A stretch of 64,000 nucleotides of DNA from Paenibacillus_E violae (GCF_032461945.1 NZ_JAWCUD010000012.1:224102-288101), one strand, 5' to 3'. Counted from the first letter of the stretch, positions 31,867-40,929 are shown. Translations and numbers: made by a program. The notes: generated from the sequence alone by a model not told the origin.

Positions 31867-31902
31867 CACATAAAGAGGAGAATCGCTTCTCCTCTTCATG
31901 TG
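31867..31902 (-). promoter_or_regulatory. Long GNRA-capped hairpin between gap and pgk
   Basis: On the minus strand AAGAGGAGAA and TTCTCCTCTT form a perfect ten-pair stem closed by GCGA, extended by CACAT/ATGTG after one mismatch (15 pairs in all). No T tract follows, so it is not an intrinsic terminator. It sits 25 bases after the gap stop. An RNA-stability or processing barrier that raises gap over pgk expression is likely. Confidence 0.7.
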
Positions 31903-31926
31903 GTTGTTAGTGTGTGTTGTATGAAA

Positions 31927-32931
<1,005 letters not shown>

Positions 32932-33009
32932 AGCGAATTCCTCCTAAGATTAAAAAAGATTTATTTATTTCAAAACGCAGCTGGTACAAGCCCACGTTAT
33001 GATGTCCAC

Positions 33010-34032
33010 TTACACATGTTTCATAATTTCAAGTGCCGCCGCTTCATCCGTTACCAGCACATCTTCTTGCCCGTGCCTTAGAACGGAGGCGATCGCTTCA
33101 CCCTTGCTTTTGCCGCCTGCTACGCCAATCACGACCTCTGTCCGCTGCAGATCCTCCAGACGAAGCCCGACTGTAGGCATCTTGTGCACGACATTTCCTT
33201 GGCGGTCAAAATAGTACCCGAATGCCTCTGCCAGAGCGCCATCGTCCTGCAAGCTGCGAGTCGTTTCGGCATCCACCTTGCGCCTTCGAGCCATGACCAT
33301 AGCATCTCCGATACCGTGAACTACGATGCGACAACTGCGAACAGCGTCAACAACTTCCTGAATCTGCGGATCTTGGATAAGCGTCTGATACGCTTCCTCG
33401 CCTAAATGATCCGGCACATGAAGCAGTCTGTATTTCCCGCCTGTCTTCTTGGCCATAATAGAGGCGATCGTATTCGCCTGCATATCCACGCTTTCGCCGA
33501 GTCCACCGCGAGCCGGTACGAACCAATTGCCTTTCATGGAAGAGGAAATCGTCAGGTTATTCGCAATCTGCGCCATTGTTGAGCCGCCGGTTACTGCAAT
33601 AATGTCGCCCTTGGCCACATATTTGCGCAGTGCCGCTGCGCCGGCGCGTCCAAGCTCCTTCTTCGTGAAGACCGAAGTGTCCGTATCGCCAGGAACCACA
33701 ATGACTTGCGAGAGACCGTACGCTTTCGCGATGCTTTCTTCCAAATCCGTCAATCCAAAAGCGATCTTAATGATTGGCAGCATATCTTCGAGCAGTTGAC
33801 GGCCGGACTCACTGATCTTCATCCCAGAGGCGTCCGATTCCAAAAGCCCATGCTCCTTAAGGAAGTCTACCTCTCCGCGGAGCACCCGCTCCGTCATATC
33901 GAGCGAAGAAGCTAACGTTCTACGTCCGACAACACCAGAGACTAAGATATGATGCAGAATCGAGTATCGCTTCTTCATGATGTCCATGAGATCCGGCAAG
34001 AGCTTTTTCTGAATGTCTAGAATTTCTCTCAT
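33010..34032 (-). CDS. cggR: Central glycolytic genes regulator (SorC/DeoR family repressor)
   Basis: A 340-residue repressor with an N-terminal winged helix-turn-helix (SGVVGRRTLASSLDMTERVLRGEVDFLKEHGLL, about 33-65) and a SorC sugar-binding domain (VTGGSTMAQIANNL, VPARGGLGESVDMQANTIA, VIGVAGGKSKGEAI). In Bacillus it binds DNA as a tetramer and is released by fructose-1,6-bisphosphate; the phosphosugar loop residues are present here. A matching operator lies 33 bases before its ATG, so it represses its own operon. Length matches the family. Confidence 0.96.
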   Translation of the reverse strand: MREILDIQKKLLPDLMDIMKKRYSILHHILVSGVVGRRTLASSLDMTERVLRGEVDFLKEHGLLESDASGMKISESGRQLLEDMLPIIKIAFGLTDLEESIAKAYGLSQVIVVPGDTDTSVFTKKELGRAGAAALRKYVAKGDIIAVTGGSTMAQIANNLTISSSMKGNWFVPARGGLGESVDMQANTIASIMAKKTGGKYRLLHVPDHLGEEAYQTLIQDPQIQEVVDAVRSCRIVVHGIGDAMVMARRRKVDAETTRSLQDDGALAEAFGYYFDRQGNVVHKMPTVGLRLEDLQRTEVVIGVAGGKSKGEAIASVLRHGQEDVLVTDEAAALEIMKHV

Positions 34033-34064
34033 ATAACGACGTTCGACGCTCCTGATCCAGTGAT

Positions 34065-34101
34065 GGACGTTTTATGTCCCGGGTATACATTTTGCGTCCC
34101 A
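34065..34101 (-). promoter_or_regulatory. CggR operator (double half-site)
   Basis: On the minus strand the pattern reads TGGGAC-N6-TGTAT-N4-(C)GGGAC-N6-CGTCC, against the Bacillus CggR operator CGGGAC-N6-TGTCC-N4-CGGGAC-N6-TGTCC. Spacing is identical and the right half is nearly perfect. It lies between the promoter and the cggR start, where a bound tetramer would block elongation. Confidence 0.85.
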
Positions 34102-34132
34102 CCCGGGTGAAAAAAAATGGCCTTACACGTTT

Positions 34133-34161
34133 ATTATAACCAATAACGCTTTAACATTCAA
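34133..34161 (-). promoter_or_regulatory. Sigma-A promoter of the cggR-gap-pgk-tpiA-gpmI-eno operon
   Basis: Minus strand: -35 TTGAAT (34156-34161) and -10 TATAAT (34133-34138) with a 17-base spacer. The start point would be near 34126, upstream of the CggR operator. Confidence 0.8.
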
Positions 34162-34265
34162 CAATTGTTCAAACAATTTCAACAAAATGTGCTGTAAGGG
34201 CTTACGGTATTGCTTTTTGCGCGGAGGTGACATATAATAACCCTTGCTTCGCTTTTTTGAAACAT

Positions 34266-34337
34266 GCGCCCGTGGTCCAATGGATATGACGTAGGCCTCC
34301 GAAGCCTGAGATAAAGGTTCGATTCCTTTCGGGCGCG
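34266..34337 (+). tRNA. tRNA-Arg (anticodon CCG)
   Basis: GCGCCCG pairs with CGGGCGC; anticodon stem GGC/GCC with loop CTCCGAA gives anticodon CCG, reading CGG. The T arm is AAAGG-TTCGATT-CCTTT. CCA is not coded. A separate single-gene tRNA unit with its own terminator. Confidence 0.92.
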
Positions 34338-34370
34338 TAAATGACATGGAAATGAGAGAAATATCAGAGA

Positions 34371-34396
34371 AATCAGTCGTTCGACTGATTTTTTTT
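34371..34396 (+). terminator. Rho-independent terminator after tRNA-Arg
   Basis: AATCAGTCG (34371-34379) and CGACTGATT (34382-34390) form a stem, followed by eight T from the stem end. Confidence 0.85.
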
Positions 34397-34404
34397 GTTG
34401 TTAG

Positions 34405-34421
34405 TTTGACCTTCCTTGACC
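34405..34421 (+). promoter_or_regulatory. CtsR operator upstream of clpP
   Basis: TTTGACC-TTC-CTTGACC is the CtsR heptad tandem repeat (consensus TTTGACC-N3-TTTGACC) with one mismatch. It overlaps the -35 box, so CtsR binding would occlude RNA polymerase until heat or protein stress. Confidence 0.8.
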
Positions 34422-34444
34422 TTCGAAGGTTTTTTCGTTATCAT
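34416..34444 (+). promoter_or_regulatory. Sigma-A promoter of clpP
   Basis: -35 TTGACC (34416-34421) and -10 TATCAT (34439-34444), spacer 17 bases; the -35 is inside the CtsR box. Confidence 0.75.
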
Positions 34445-34562
34445 ACTTGTAGATACTGTAAATAGTATGTACTCGGGAGATCAATTTCATAACTCATAGC
34501 ATGACATTGGCCCCAGGCACCAATCTTTTAAACCATCTACCCACCCCAAGGAGGTCATTCTC

Positions 34563-35144
34563 ATGAGTTTTATCCCTATGGTCGTCGAACAGGACGCACG
34601 CGGTGAAAGAGGATATGACATCTACTCTCGCTTGCTGAAAGACCGCATTATTTTCTTAGGCACGGGTGTCAACGATGTTGTGGCAAACTCTATCATTGCT
34701 CAGTTACTTTTCTTGGCCGCACAAGATCCTGATAAAGATATCTCGCTATACATTAACAGCCCTGGCGGTTCCATCACAGCCGGTATGGCGATCTACGACA
34801 CGATGCAGTTCATCAAGCCGGATGTCTCCACGATCTGCGTTGGTATGGCTGCTTCGATGGGCGCCTTCCTGCTAACCGCTGGTGCCAAAGGCAAGCGTTA
34901 CGCGCTTCCGAACAGCGAAGTCATGATTCACCAACCGCTTGGCGGCGCTGAAGGTCAAGCCTCCGATATCGAAATTCGCGCGAAGCGTATTTTGAAAATG
35001 AGAGATAACCTGAACAAAATCCTTGCAGAGCGCACAGGACAAACGTTCGAACGCATCGAAAAAGACACAGACCGCGACAATTTCATGAGTGCTGCAGAAG
35101 CAGCCGAATACGGACTCATCGATAAAGTAATCGAGCGCGTCTAA
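34563..35144 (+). CDS. clpP: ATP-dependent Clp protease proteolytic subunit
   Basis: A 193-residue serine protease that forms the 14-mer chamber for ClpX and ClpC. The catalytic Ser is in GMAASMGAFLL, His in MIHQPLGGAEGQ and Asp in KDTDRDNFMSA. N-terminal MSFIPMVVEQDARGERGYDIYSRLL is typical and includes the short propeptide. Start ATG 34563 has AAGGAGG nine bases upstream. Controlled by a CtsR-type promoter; functionally tied to ssrA nearby, whose tagged products it degrades. Confidence 0.98.
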   Translation: MSFIPMVVEQDARGERGYDIYSRLLKDRIIFLGTGVNDVVANSIIAQLLFLAAQDPDKDISLYINSPGGSITAGMAIYDTMQFIKPDVSTICVGMAASMGAFLLTAGAKGKRYALPNSEVMIHQPLGGAEGQASDIEIRAKRILKMRDNLNKILAERTGQTFERIEKDTDRDNFMSAAEAAEYGLIDKVIERV

Positions 35145-35151
35145 TAAAAAT

Positions 35152-35202
35152 AACCAGCTTGCATAACTGCTCTATTGAGCGGCTTTGCGGCTGGTTTTTT
35201 TA
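35152..35202 (+). terminator. Rho-independent terminator of clpP
   Basis: AACCAGC (35152-35158) pairs with GCTGGTT (35190-35196) around an inner GC-rich loop, followed by seven T. Confidence 0.75.
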
Positions 35203-35350
35203 TTGGTCTTTGCTCCTCACCTCTTACTCCTTCCTCTCGACTTCCAACTCCTCGTTCCATATCCCTAACTCCTGATCACTGAACTCTCATTTCCCTTCGT
35301 CCTTCTTCCTTCCCACCGTTTCTACTCCACTTCACTGACCTCCTCCTCTT
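35203..35350. other. Pyrimidine-rich stretch without genes
   Basis: About 148 bases in which the plus strand is strongly enriched in C and T (runs such as CTTCCTCTCGACTTCC). No reading frame, hairpin or promoter is seen. It leads into repeat element copy 2. Confidence 0.55.
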
Positions 35351-35536
35351 TAACGGACATGACAGGCCTCTATTTCTCTCTTTTAGGCTCCAAATTCGAC
35401 TTAACGGACCCCACAGCAGCTTATTACCATAAACAGCCCTAGCAACGGATAAAATCGACTAAATAACGTCACCTCAGTCCGTTAACTGTCCGGTTGTAGT
35501 CAAAAAGCAAAGAATAAACGGCTCGTGTGTCCGTTA
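35351..35536. repeat. Intergenic palindromic repeat element, copy 2 (four 24-bp units, two forward and two reverse)
   Basis: Forward units 35351-35375 and 35402-35425, reverse-complement units 35461-35484 and 35513-35536. In its own direction each starts TAACGGAC and ends TTATT or TATTT. Starts are 51, 59 and 52 bases apart, against 50, 59 and 51 in copy 1 at 11891-12074. Unit centres differ in sequence between the copies, while ends and spacing are kept, as expected if structure rather than sequence is selected. The rest of 35145-35683 holds two terminators and the pyrimidine tract. Confidence 0.8.
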
Positions 35537-35593
35537 CACATCGAAATCCCTGCCGCGCGTTTGACTTCTGTACTTGCTGCAAGCCGCATCAAG

Positions 35594-35616
35594 CAAAAAA
35601 AGAGCCTCAGAGGCTC
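35594..35616 (-). terminator. Rho-independent terminator of the copper-amine-oxidase-N-like gene
   Basis: On the minus strand GAGCC-TCTGA-GGCTC (35602-35616) is followed by seven T; a second AT-rich hairpin GAAAATC/GATTTTC (about 35627-35645) lies just before it. Confidence 0.8.
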
Positions 35617-35683
35617 CTATCCACCCGAAAATCTTCCGATTTTCCAAGCGAAGCGATAAGATCTCTAAGGCTCTTAACAATAC

Positions 35684-37453
35684 TTACTTTTTCTCATCCA
35701 ATGGGTAGAAAATAAGGTCAATCGGGAACGCTGAGCCCGCCGGAGGCGTGAACTCAATATCCAGCGCGTCTTCCTTGCCCGTCGTGCGAGCCAGCACTTC
35801 CATGCCGTCAAACGCGGTAATGACACCGGAATTCGGCACCGGAATGATCTCGCCGTTAATTTTGAACGGACCTTTGAACACGCCGCCTCTGGCCATAATC
35901 ATAACGGCCATTTTGCGCGGCTTATCCGAATGGATTTTATAAACGACACCATAGTTTCCGCCGTTCTCTACGTTCTCCTTGCGCATTACATCATAACCTT
36001 TGACGAACGGGTCGGTCTTATTATCGCCTATCGTCAGCACCGATGTTTTGGCAAAACTCGCCGCATCAATATCCCACTTGATTTCAGATACCGGGAAAGT
36101 CCCCCTCACATGACCATTGAAAGCCAACAAAGGAAGTTCCTTCACAGTATTCGACGTTAACCTTTGATCCGTTACCGCGAAAGACATTTGCAACTCGCCG
36201 TCTGTCTCGACATCATAGAACAAATTCACGCCTTGCCCTGGATAAAAATCTGGAAGCTTCGCATACACATAGGTCTCATGAGGAGCAACCGTCATTGTAT
36301 CTGTGTACACATTGTTCAACAGGAAGTCTACAGAAGCTTCGCTGCCGATCAAATTAGCATAAACGGAAGGGTAAACCTCACCTTTATTCGTCGTCTTGAT
36401 CGTTACCGGTTTATCCGTATTATTCGTGGCGAAGATCGCCATCGTCATGATTTGTTTCGTTCCGTTGATATGGTCAGCATACAAGCGCGCTTTCCCATTG
36501 ATTTTGTCCTGATACAGAATGCCTTTTTCCGTAAACTCTTCAGGACTATCGCTTACCAGCAATGTGCGGTCAGTCAGTTCTGTTACTTTCTTTGGAAGCA
36601 TCGGCAACTCGTTGAAATGGGACCAGATGGTACCCCAGTCCGATTTGATGAAACTGCCCACAGGAGCTGTATAAATCGGGTACTCTACTTGGTTCAAATA
36701 AGGTACGTCCTCAACCGTTACATAACTTTTGAATAATTTACTTTCGTGTCCATGGCGATCCTTCACGGTCAAAGTGACCGGATATTTGCCTGGTTTAAAG
36801 AACGCTTCCTCTTTGCCAACCCAATCATAGGAAGCAATGCCTTCCGCATCTGGATCGTAGCTCAAGTCCACATACTTCACAGGCTCTCCAAGGCGGTAAG
36901 TAGGCTTCGCAGTTGCAAACTTGGCTACAGGTCGGGAATTGCTGTCTTGATCAATGTAGATGCCCTCAGGCGTCTTAAAGTGGACAATCTCTACGCGACG
37001 CAATTCACTGTTGTACGTGTACTTCGCGCCCATGTAATCCGCAAGCCATGTCAGCTTAACCAGAAGCTTCCCGTTCACAATCGCAGCAACCGAGTTAAAA
37101 GGCGTATCCACGCCATTGGTCGTAACTGTCTTATGGTCAGCATCCAGCACGATGTTGTAGCCTGGAGGTGTCATTTGAATCGTCCGGGAATCGTTATTCC
37201 ACTCTACCTTGAAGCCCATGGTATCGCCCAAGAACTTGGCAGGAACGAATGTGCTGCCGTTGATAATCGTAGATGGCGACTCCAAATGAATCTGGTCCTC
37301 ATTTACGAAAGCTTCTGACTTATCGATATAAAGTAAAATAAAGGACGAACTCGCCGATACGGCATGCGCTGCTGGTGCTGAAATCGCACTAGCCAGAAAC
37401 ACTAGTAAAGCGAGCATAACAGTAATTTCTTTCCTTAAAGCATTCCATTTCAT
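35684..37453 (-). CDS. Secreted copper-amine-oxidase-N-domain protein with PKD-like domain
   Basis: A 589-residue exported protein. A signal peptide is clear: MKWNALRKEITVMLALL then a hydrophobic core and cleavage near APAAHA. Residues about 35-140 are two copies of the copper amine oxidase N-terminal motif (STIINGSTFVPAKFLGDTMGFKVEW and AAIVNGKLLVKLTWLADYMGAKY), which despite the name is a wall or substrate-binding module in Bacilli. Residues about 165-230 (YRLGEPVKYVDLSYDPDAEGIASYDWVG, YPVTLTVKDRHG) are PKD-like. The C-terminal 350 residues are beta-rich and unknown to me. ATG 37453 follows AAAGGAG; the 18-codon extension is rejected. Likely a surface-associated or carbohydrate-binding protein. 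Confidence 0.8.
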   Translation of the reverse strand: MKWNALRKEITVMLALLVFLASAISAPAAHAVSASSSFILLYIDKSEAFVNEDQIHLESPSTIINGSTFVPAKFLGDTMGFKVEWNNDSRTIQMTPPGYNIVLDADHKTVTTNGVDTPFNSVAAIVNGKLLVKLTWLADYMGAKYTYNSELRRVEIVHFKTPEGIYIDQDSNSRPVAKFATAKPTYRLGEPVKYVDLSYDPDAEGIASYDWVGKEEAFFKPGKYPVTLTVKDRHGHESKLFKSYVTVEDVPYLNQVEYPIYTAPVGSFIKSDWGTIWSHFNELPMLPKKVTELTDRTLLVSDSPEEFTEKGILYQDKINGKARLYADHINGTKQIMTMAIFATNNTDKPVTIKTTNKGEVYPSVYANLIGSEASVDFLLNNVYTDTMTVAPHETYVYAKLPDFYPGQGVNLFYDVETDGELQMSFAVTDQRLTSNTVKELPLLAFNGHVRGTFPVSEIKWDIDAASFAKTSVLTIGDNKTDPFVKGYDVMRKENVENGGNYGVVYKIHSDKPRKMAVMIMARGGVFKGPFKINGEIIPVPNSGVITAFDGMEVLARTTGKEDALDIEFTPPAGSAFPIDLIFYPLDEKK

Positions 37454-37635
37454 TCTCTCTCTAACTCCTTTTGCCTTAGTATGCGAGGTATGCGAGATAG
37501 AGGGCAAAGCAAATAGCCCTTTCCTTCATTGACCACGTTCATTAGACGCCGCCAAGAGAAAAAGGTTGCTAGTCTATTTAAATGTTAACAAGATTGACAC
37601 TTATTTACCGTAACTGCCGAAGCAGCGGTCAATTG

Positions 37636-37662
37636 CAAAAAAGCCTCCTCGAAAGGAAGCTT
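37636..37662 (-). terminator. Rho-independent terminator of the crh operon
   Basis: AAGCCTCCT (37641-37649) and AGGAAGCTT (37654-37662) form a nine-pair stem (one G-U on the minus strand) with a TTCG loop on the minus strand, followed by six T. Confidence 0.85.
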
Positions 37663-37670
37663 TTGAAGGA

Positions 37671-37940
37671 TTATTGGTTTTCCAATTCTTCCTTGCTAAC
37701 TAACGTGACTAAAGCGTTTACAGCCTGCTCTGCATCCGAACCTTCTGCACTTATGAAGACTTCGGTCCCTGTGCTGATCGCGAGACTCATAATTCCCATG
37801 ATGCTCTTGGCATTCACTTTCTTCTCATCTTTCTCAACGAAGATCTCAGATGAAAACTTATTCGCCTCTTGAACAAACAATGCCGCAGGTCTGGCATGAA
37901 GTCCTGTTCTCAACTTCACAACGACTGGACGTCTGGACAT
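37671..37940 (-). CDS. crh: HPr-family protein, Crh-like by position but with His15
   Basis: An 89-residue HPr-fold protein at the end of the rapZ-yvcK-whiA row, where Bacillus codes Crh. TGLHARPAALFVQEANKF and KVNAKSIMGIMSL show Ser46, the HprK target and CcpA-cofactor site. Bacillus Crh has Gln at position 15 and cannot carry sugar-transport phosphate; here residue 15 is His, as in true HPr, while the LFVQEAN stretch and extended C terminus are Crh-like. It may therefore serve in both PTS transfer and catabolite control. ATG 37940 follows AGGGGG. HprK, its likely kinase, is coded at 55130. Terminator directly downstream. Confidence 0.88.
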   Translation of the reverse strand: MSRRPVVVKLRTGLHARPAALFVQEANKFSSEIFVEKDEKKVNAKSIMGIMSLAISTGTEVFISAEGSDAEQAVNALVTLVSKEELENQ

Positions 37941-38088
37941 GGAACTAATTCCCCCTAGTGTGGCGCTTATATGAATTACTACTGATAACAGTGCTATTCC
38001 TTATGTTATAACATTATACCATTTTTCCCTCAAGTACACTAGAAAAAATGAGAAAAACTTATTTACATCGTGTTCAGTCCCGTAAAAG

Positions 38089-39021
38089 CTAAGAATTCCG
38101 CTGTTTTTCAGCCAATTCGTCAATTTTTCGCAGGCGATGATTAACGCCGGATTTACTGACATTGCCCTTGAGCATATCGCCAACTTCCTTGAGATTCAGA
38201 TCGGGATGCTGAAGTCTGATTTCGGCAACCTCTCTCAATTTCTCTGGCAAACTGTCAAGTCCAACCTCTCTTTGTAAAAGCCGAATGTTCTCGATCTGCC
38301 TCACCGCCGCTCCGATCGTCTTGTTCAGATTCGCTGTTTCACAATTGACAATCCGATTCACCGAATTCCGCATATCCTTCATGATCCGGACATCCTCGAA
38401 GCGCAGCAGCGCTTGATGAGCCCCAATGATACTGAGAAATTCAATGATCTTCTCGCCTTCCTTGATGTACAGGACGAACCCTTTCTTACGCTCGATAAAG
38501 CGGGCATTCAAGTCGAATTTGTTGGCGAGATGCGCCAGTGCCTTGCAATGCTCCTCATAGATCGAGGCAATTTCAAGATGATAGGAAGATCCTTCGGGAT
38601 TATTCACCGAGCCGCCGGCCATGAAAGCTCCGCGCAGATAAGCGCGTTTGCAGCAGTTGCCCTTAATAATCTCTTTGTTGATTCCTGTCGTAAAGATAAA
38701 TCCTTCAGAAACGATTTTCAGATCACTGAGCAGCTCTTGCACTTGACCAGGTACTCTAACAATATATACATTATTCTTCTTCAAACGCATTTTCTTACGC
38801 ACGAGCAGTTCCGTGTGCAGTTTGTACGTCTTTTTGATGAGGGAGTATATACGTCTGGCGATAGCAGCGTTTTCGGTAGAGATATCGAGAACAACGCGTT
38901 GGTTCGTTAACTGAACCGATCCATTCATGCGAATTAAAGCAGATAACTCCGCTTTTTCACAACACGCTTCCGCTTCGGTTATTAAGGTCAATTCTTTTTT
39001 GGTTGTTGCCGCAAAGGACAT
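38089..39021 (-). CDS. whiA: DNA-binding protein WhiA
   Basis: A 310-residue WhiA: N-terminal degenerate LAGLIDADG homing-endonuclease fold (SFAATTKKELT, CCKRAYLRGAFMAGGSVNNPEGSYHLE-like region) and a C-terminal helix-turn-helix (LREVAEIRLQHPDLNLKEVGDMLKGNVSKSGVNHRLRKI). In Bacillus it affects cell division and chromosome segregation. ATG 39021 gives the usual MSFAATTKKELT start; GTG 39030, overlapping the yvcK stop, is an alternative that adds three residues. Co-transcribed with yvcK and rapZ. Confidence 0.95.
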   Translation of the reverse strand: MSFAATTKKELTLITEAEACCEKAELSALIRMNGSVQLTNQRVVLDISTENAAIARRIYSLIKKTYKLHTELLVRKKMRLKKNNVYIVRVPGQVQELLSDLKIVSEGFIFTTGINKEIIKGNCCKRAYLRGAFMAGGSVNNPEGSSYHLEIASIYEEHCKALAHLANKFDLNARFIERKKGFVLYIKEGEKIIEFLSIIGAHQALLRFEDVRIMKDMRNSVNRIVNCETANLNKTIGAAVRQIENIRLLQREVGLDSLPEKLREVAEIRLQHPDLNLKEVGDMLKGNVSKSGVNHRLRKIDELAEKQRNS

Positions 39022-39026
39022 GAGAC

Positions 39027-40010
39027 TCACTTCTTCCTTGACATCCAGCTTTCGACAAGCTGATAAATATGGTCACTCAATTTCTCAGCGTCATGTCGAA
39101 GGTACGTGCGGAATAGCACGAGCCGGTCAGCAATGACCCGATACCCTCTTTTCGTGACTTCATCCAAATCCAAGTGAACCGCTTTTGAACCTTTTTCGGC
39201 ATATCTCGCCTGAACTTGCGGTGGAATTTCGCCATTGTTTACGATCACATAATCAAACAGATGCCGCTTGAGATGATCATAAACCGCATCAAGGTGATCG
39301 CTGACTGAGTAGTCATCGGTTTCCCCGGGCTGCGTCATGACATTGCAAATGAACATTTTCACTGCTTTCGATTTGGCGATCTCCTCAGCAATACCGGGAA
39401 CAAGCAGATTCGGCAGCAAACTGGTGTATAAACTACCTGGGCCGCAAAGAATCGCATCAGCATCGCGTATAGCAAGAATTGCGTCCGCAAGCGGTGTCAC
39501 GTTCGCGGGTTCTATGAACACTTGCTTAATGCGTCCTTCTGCTTTGGGAATTTTGGATTCCCCTATGACTAAAGTACCATCTTCCATTATCGCTTTCAAC
39601 ACGATCGCTTGATTGGAAGCCGGAATAACCCGCCCTCGAACAGCAAATACTCGGTTCATCTCTTGCACGGCCGTTACGAAATCACCGGTAATGTCAGTGA
39701 GCGCCGCTAATATTAGATTTCCCAGACTGTGCCCAGCTAAACCTGTTCCCACCTGAAATCGATACTGCAGCATTAATGACAGCAGCGGCTCGACATCAGC
39801 AAGTGAGGTCAATACGTTGCGAATATCCCCCGGTGGGGGCATCTGCATCTCATTGCGGAGAATGCCGGAGCTTCCTCCGTCGTCCGCTACCGTAACGATT
39901 GCAGTAATATCAACTGGTTTTTCCTTCAAACCTCTAAGCATTACTGAAAGACCTGTGCCGCCGCCGATTACGACTATTCTGGGAGTGCGCTGTGATTTTT
40001 CATATTTCAT
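39027..40010 (-). CDS. yvcK: Gluconeogenesis factor YvcK/GlmR (CofD-like)
   Basis: A 327-residue protein of the UPF0052/CofD-like family. IVVIGGGTGLSVMLRGLK binds UDP-sugar, TVADDGGSSGILR and PPPGDIRNVL are family signatures, and LCGPGSLYTSLLPNLLV follows. In Bacillus it senses UDP-GlcNAc, supports growth on gluconeogenic carbon and stimulates GlmS, linking carbon state to wall synthesis. It starts 31 bases after the rapZ stop and its stop overlaps or touches whiA. Length is standard. Confidence 0.95.
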   Translation of the reverse strand: MKYEKSQRTPRIVVIGGGTGLSVMLRGLKEKPVDITAIVTVADDGGSSGILRNEMQMPPPGDIRNVLTSLADVEPLLSLMLQYRFQVGTGLAGHSLGNLILAALTDITGDFVTAVQEMNRVFAVRGRVIPASNQAIVLKAIMEDGTLVIGESKIPKAEGRIKQVFIEPANVTPLADAILAIRDADAILCGPGSLYTSLLPNLLVPGIAEEIAKSKAVKMFICNVMTQPGETDDYSVSDHLDAVYDHLKRHLFDYVIVNNGEIPPQVQARYAEKGSKAVHLDLDEVTKRGYRVIADRLVLFRTYLRHDAEKLSDHIYQLVESWMSRKK

Positions 40011-40041
40011 CCTTCATTCACCCTCTTAATCGTTAGGACGC

Positions 40042-40929
40042 TTATACCCGGTCCCGCTCGGCATCTCGATGACTCAACCGCACAGCTTCCGTTTCACTGT
40101 TCCCCAGAACCTTGCCCAGGTATTCGGTAATGGCTACGGAACGATGTTTCCCTCCTGTACAGCCAATCCCTACAACGACCTGGCTTTTGCCTTCCTTCTT
40201 GTATTGAGGCATCAAGAAGTTCAGCATATCAAGCAATTTCGTTAGGAACTCTTGCGTCTCGGTCCATTTCATCACGTAATCGTACACATCGGGGTCTTGA
40301 CCTGTCTGCGGGCGAAGCTGTTCCACATAATGGGGATTCGGCAAGAAGCGAACATCGAAGATTAAATCAGCATCAATGGGTACACCATACTTAAATCCGA
40401 AAGAGATTACATTTATAGATATGCGGTTGGTTTCCAAATTGGTAAACCGGGAAATAATTCTTTCTTTGAGCTGTACCGGTTTCAAAGTACTGGTGTCAAT
40501 AACCTGTGTTGCAAGACCTTTGAGCTCCTCCAGCAGCTTGCGTTCAAGCCCTATGCCTTCGAGTGGAGCACCTTCGGGCGCAAGCGGATGCCTGCGTCGG
40601 CTCTCTTTGTAGCGTTGAACAAGTGTCGCATCGGTAGCATCTAAGAAAAGAATTTCATAACTTAGCGTGTAATTCTCATGGATATATCGAAGCGACTCCT
40701 GAAGTGCAGTGAAAAATTCACGCCCCCGCAAATCAATCACCAGTGCGACTTTGCCGATTTTCCCCATCGACTGTACGATCAACTCGGCGAATTTAGGAAT
40801 AAGGACAGGTGGTAAATTATCGACGCAGAAAAACCCAAGATCTTCGAGACTCTGCACCGCAATTGTCTTTCCAGCACCCGACATTCCTGTAATAATGACC
40901 AGTTTCGCTAAAGGGTGGTTCTCTTCCAT
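40042..40929 (-). CDS. rapZ: RNase adapter / nucleotide-binding protein RapZ (YvcJ)
   Basis: A 295-residue P-loop protein. Walker A is GMSGAGKT (about 17-24), followed by LGFFCVDNLPP and the Walker B VIDLRG; the C-terminal domain has SFGFKYG, VRFLPNP and VGIGCTGGKHRSV, the phosphate-binding block. In E. coli RapZ directs RNase E to the GlmZ RNA; in Bacillus YvcJ affects competence. ATG 40929 follows GGAAGGTG by six bases, so the three-codon GTG extension is not used. Confidence 0.95.
   Translation of the reverse strand: MEENHPLAKLVIITGMSGAGKTIAVQSLEDLGFFCVDNLPPVLIPKFAELIVQSMGKIGKVALVIDLRGREFFTALQESLRYIHENYTLSYEILFLDATDATLVQRYKESRRRHPLAPEGAPLEGIGLERKLLEELKGLATQVIDTSTLKPVQLKERIISRFTNLETNRISINVISFGFKYGVPIDADLIFDVRFLPNPHYVEQLRPQTGQDPDVYDYVMKWTETQEFLTKLLDMLNFLMPQYKKEGKSQVVVGIGCTGGKHRSVAITEYLGKVLGNSETEAVRLSHRDAERDRV

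Noticed and set aside
34123..34347. Minus-strand open frame across tRNA-Arg and the cggR promoter
   Set aside because: It overlaps an RNA gene and a promoter and has no protein features.
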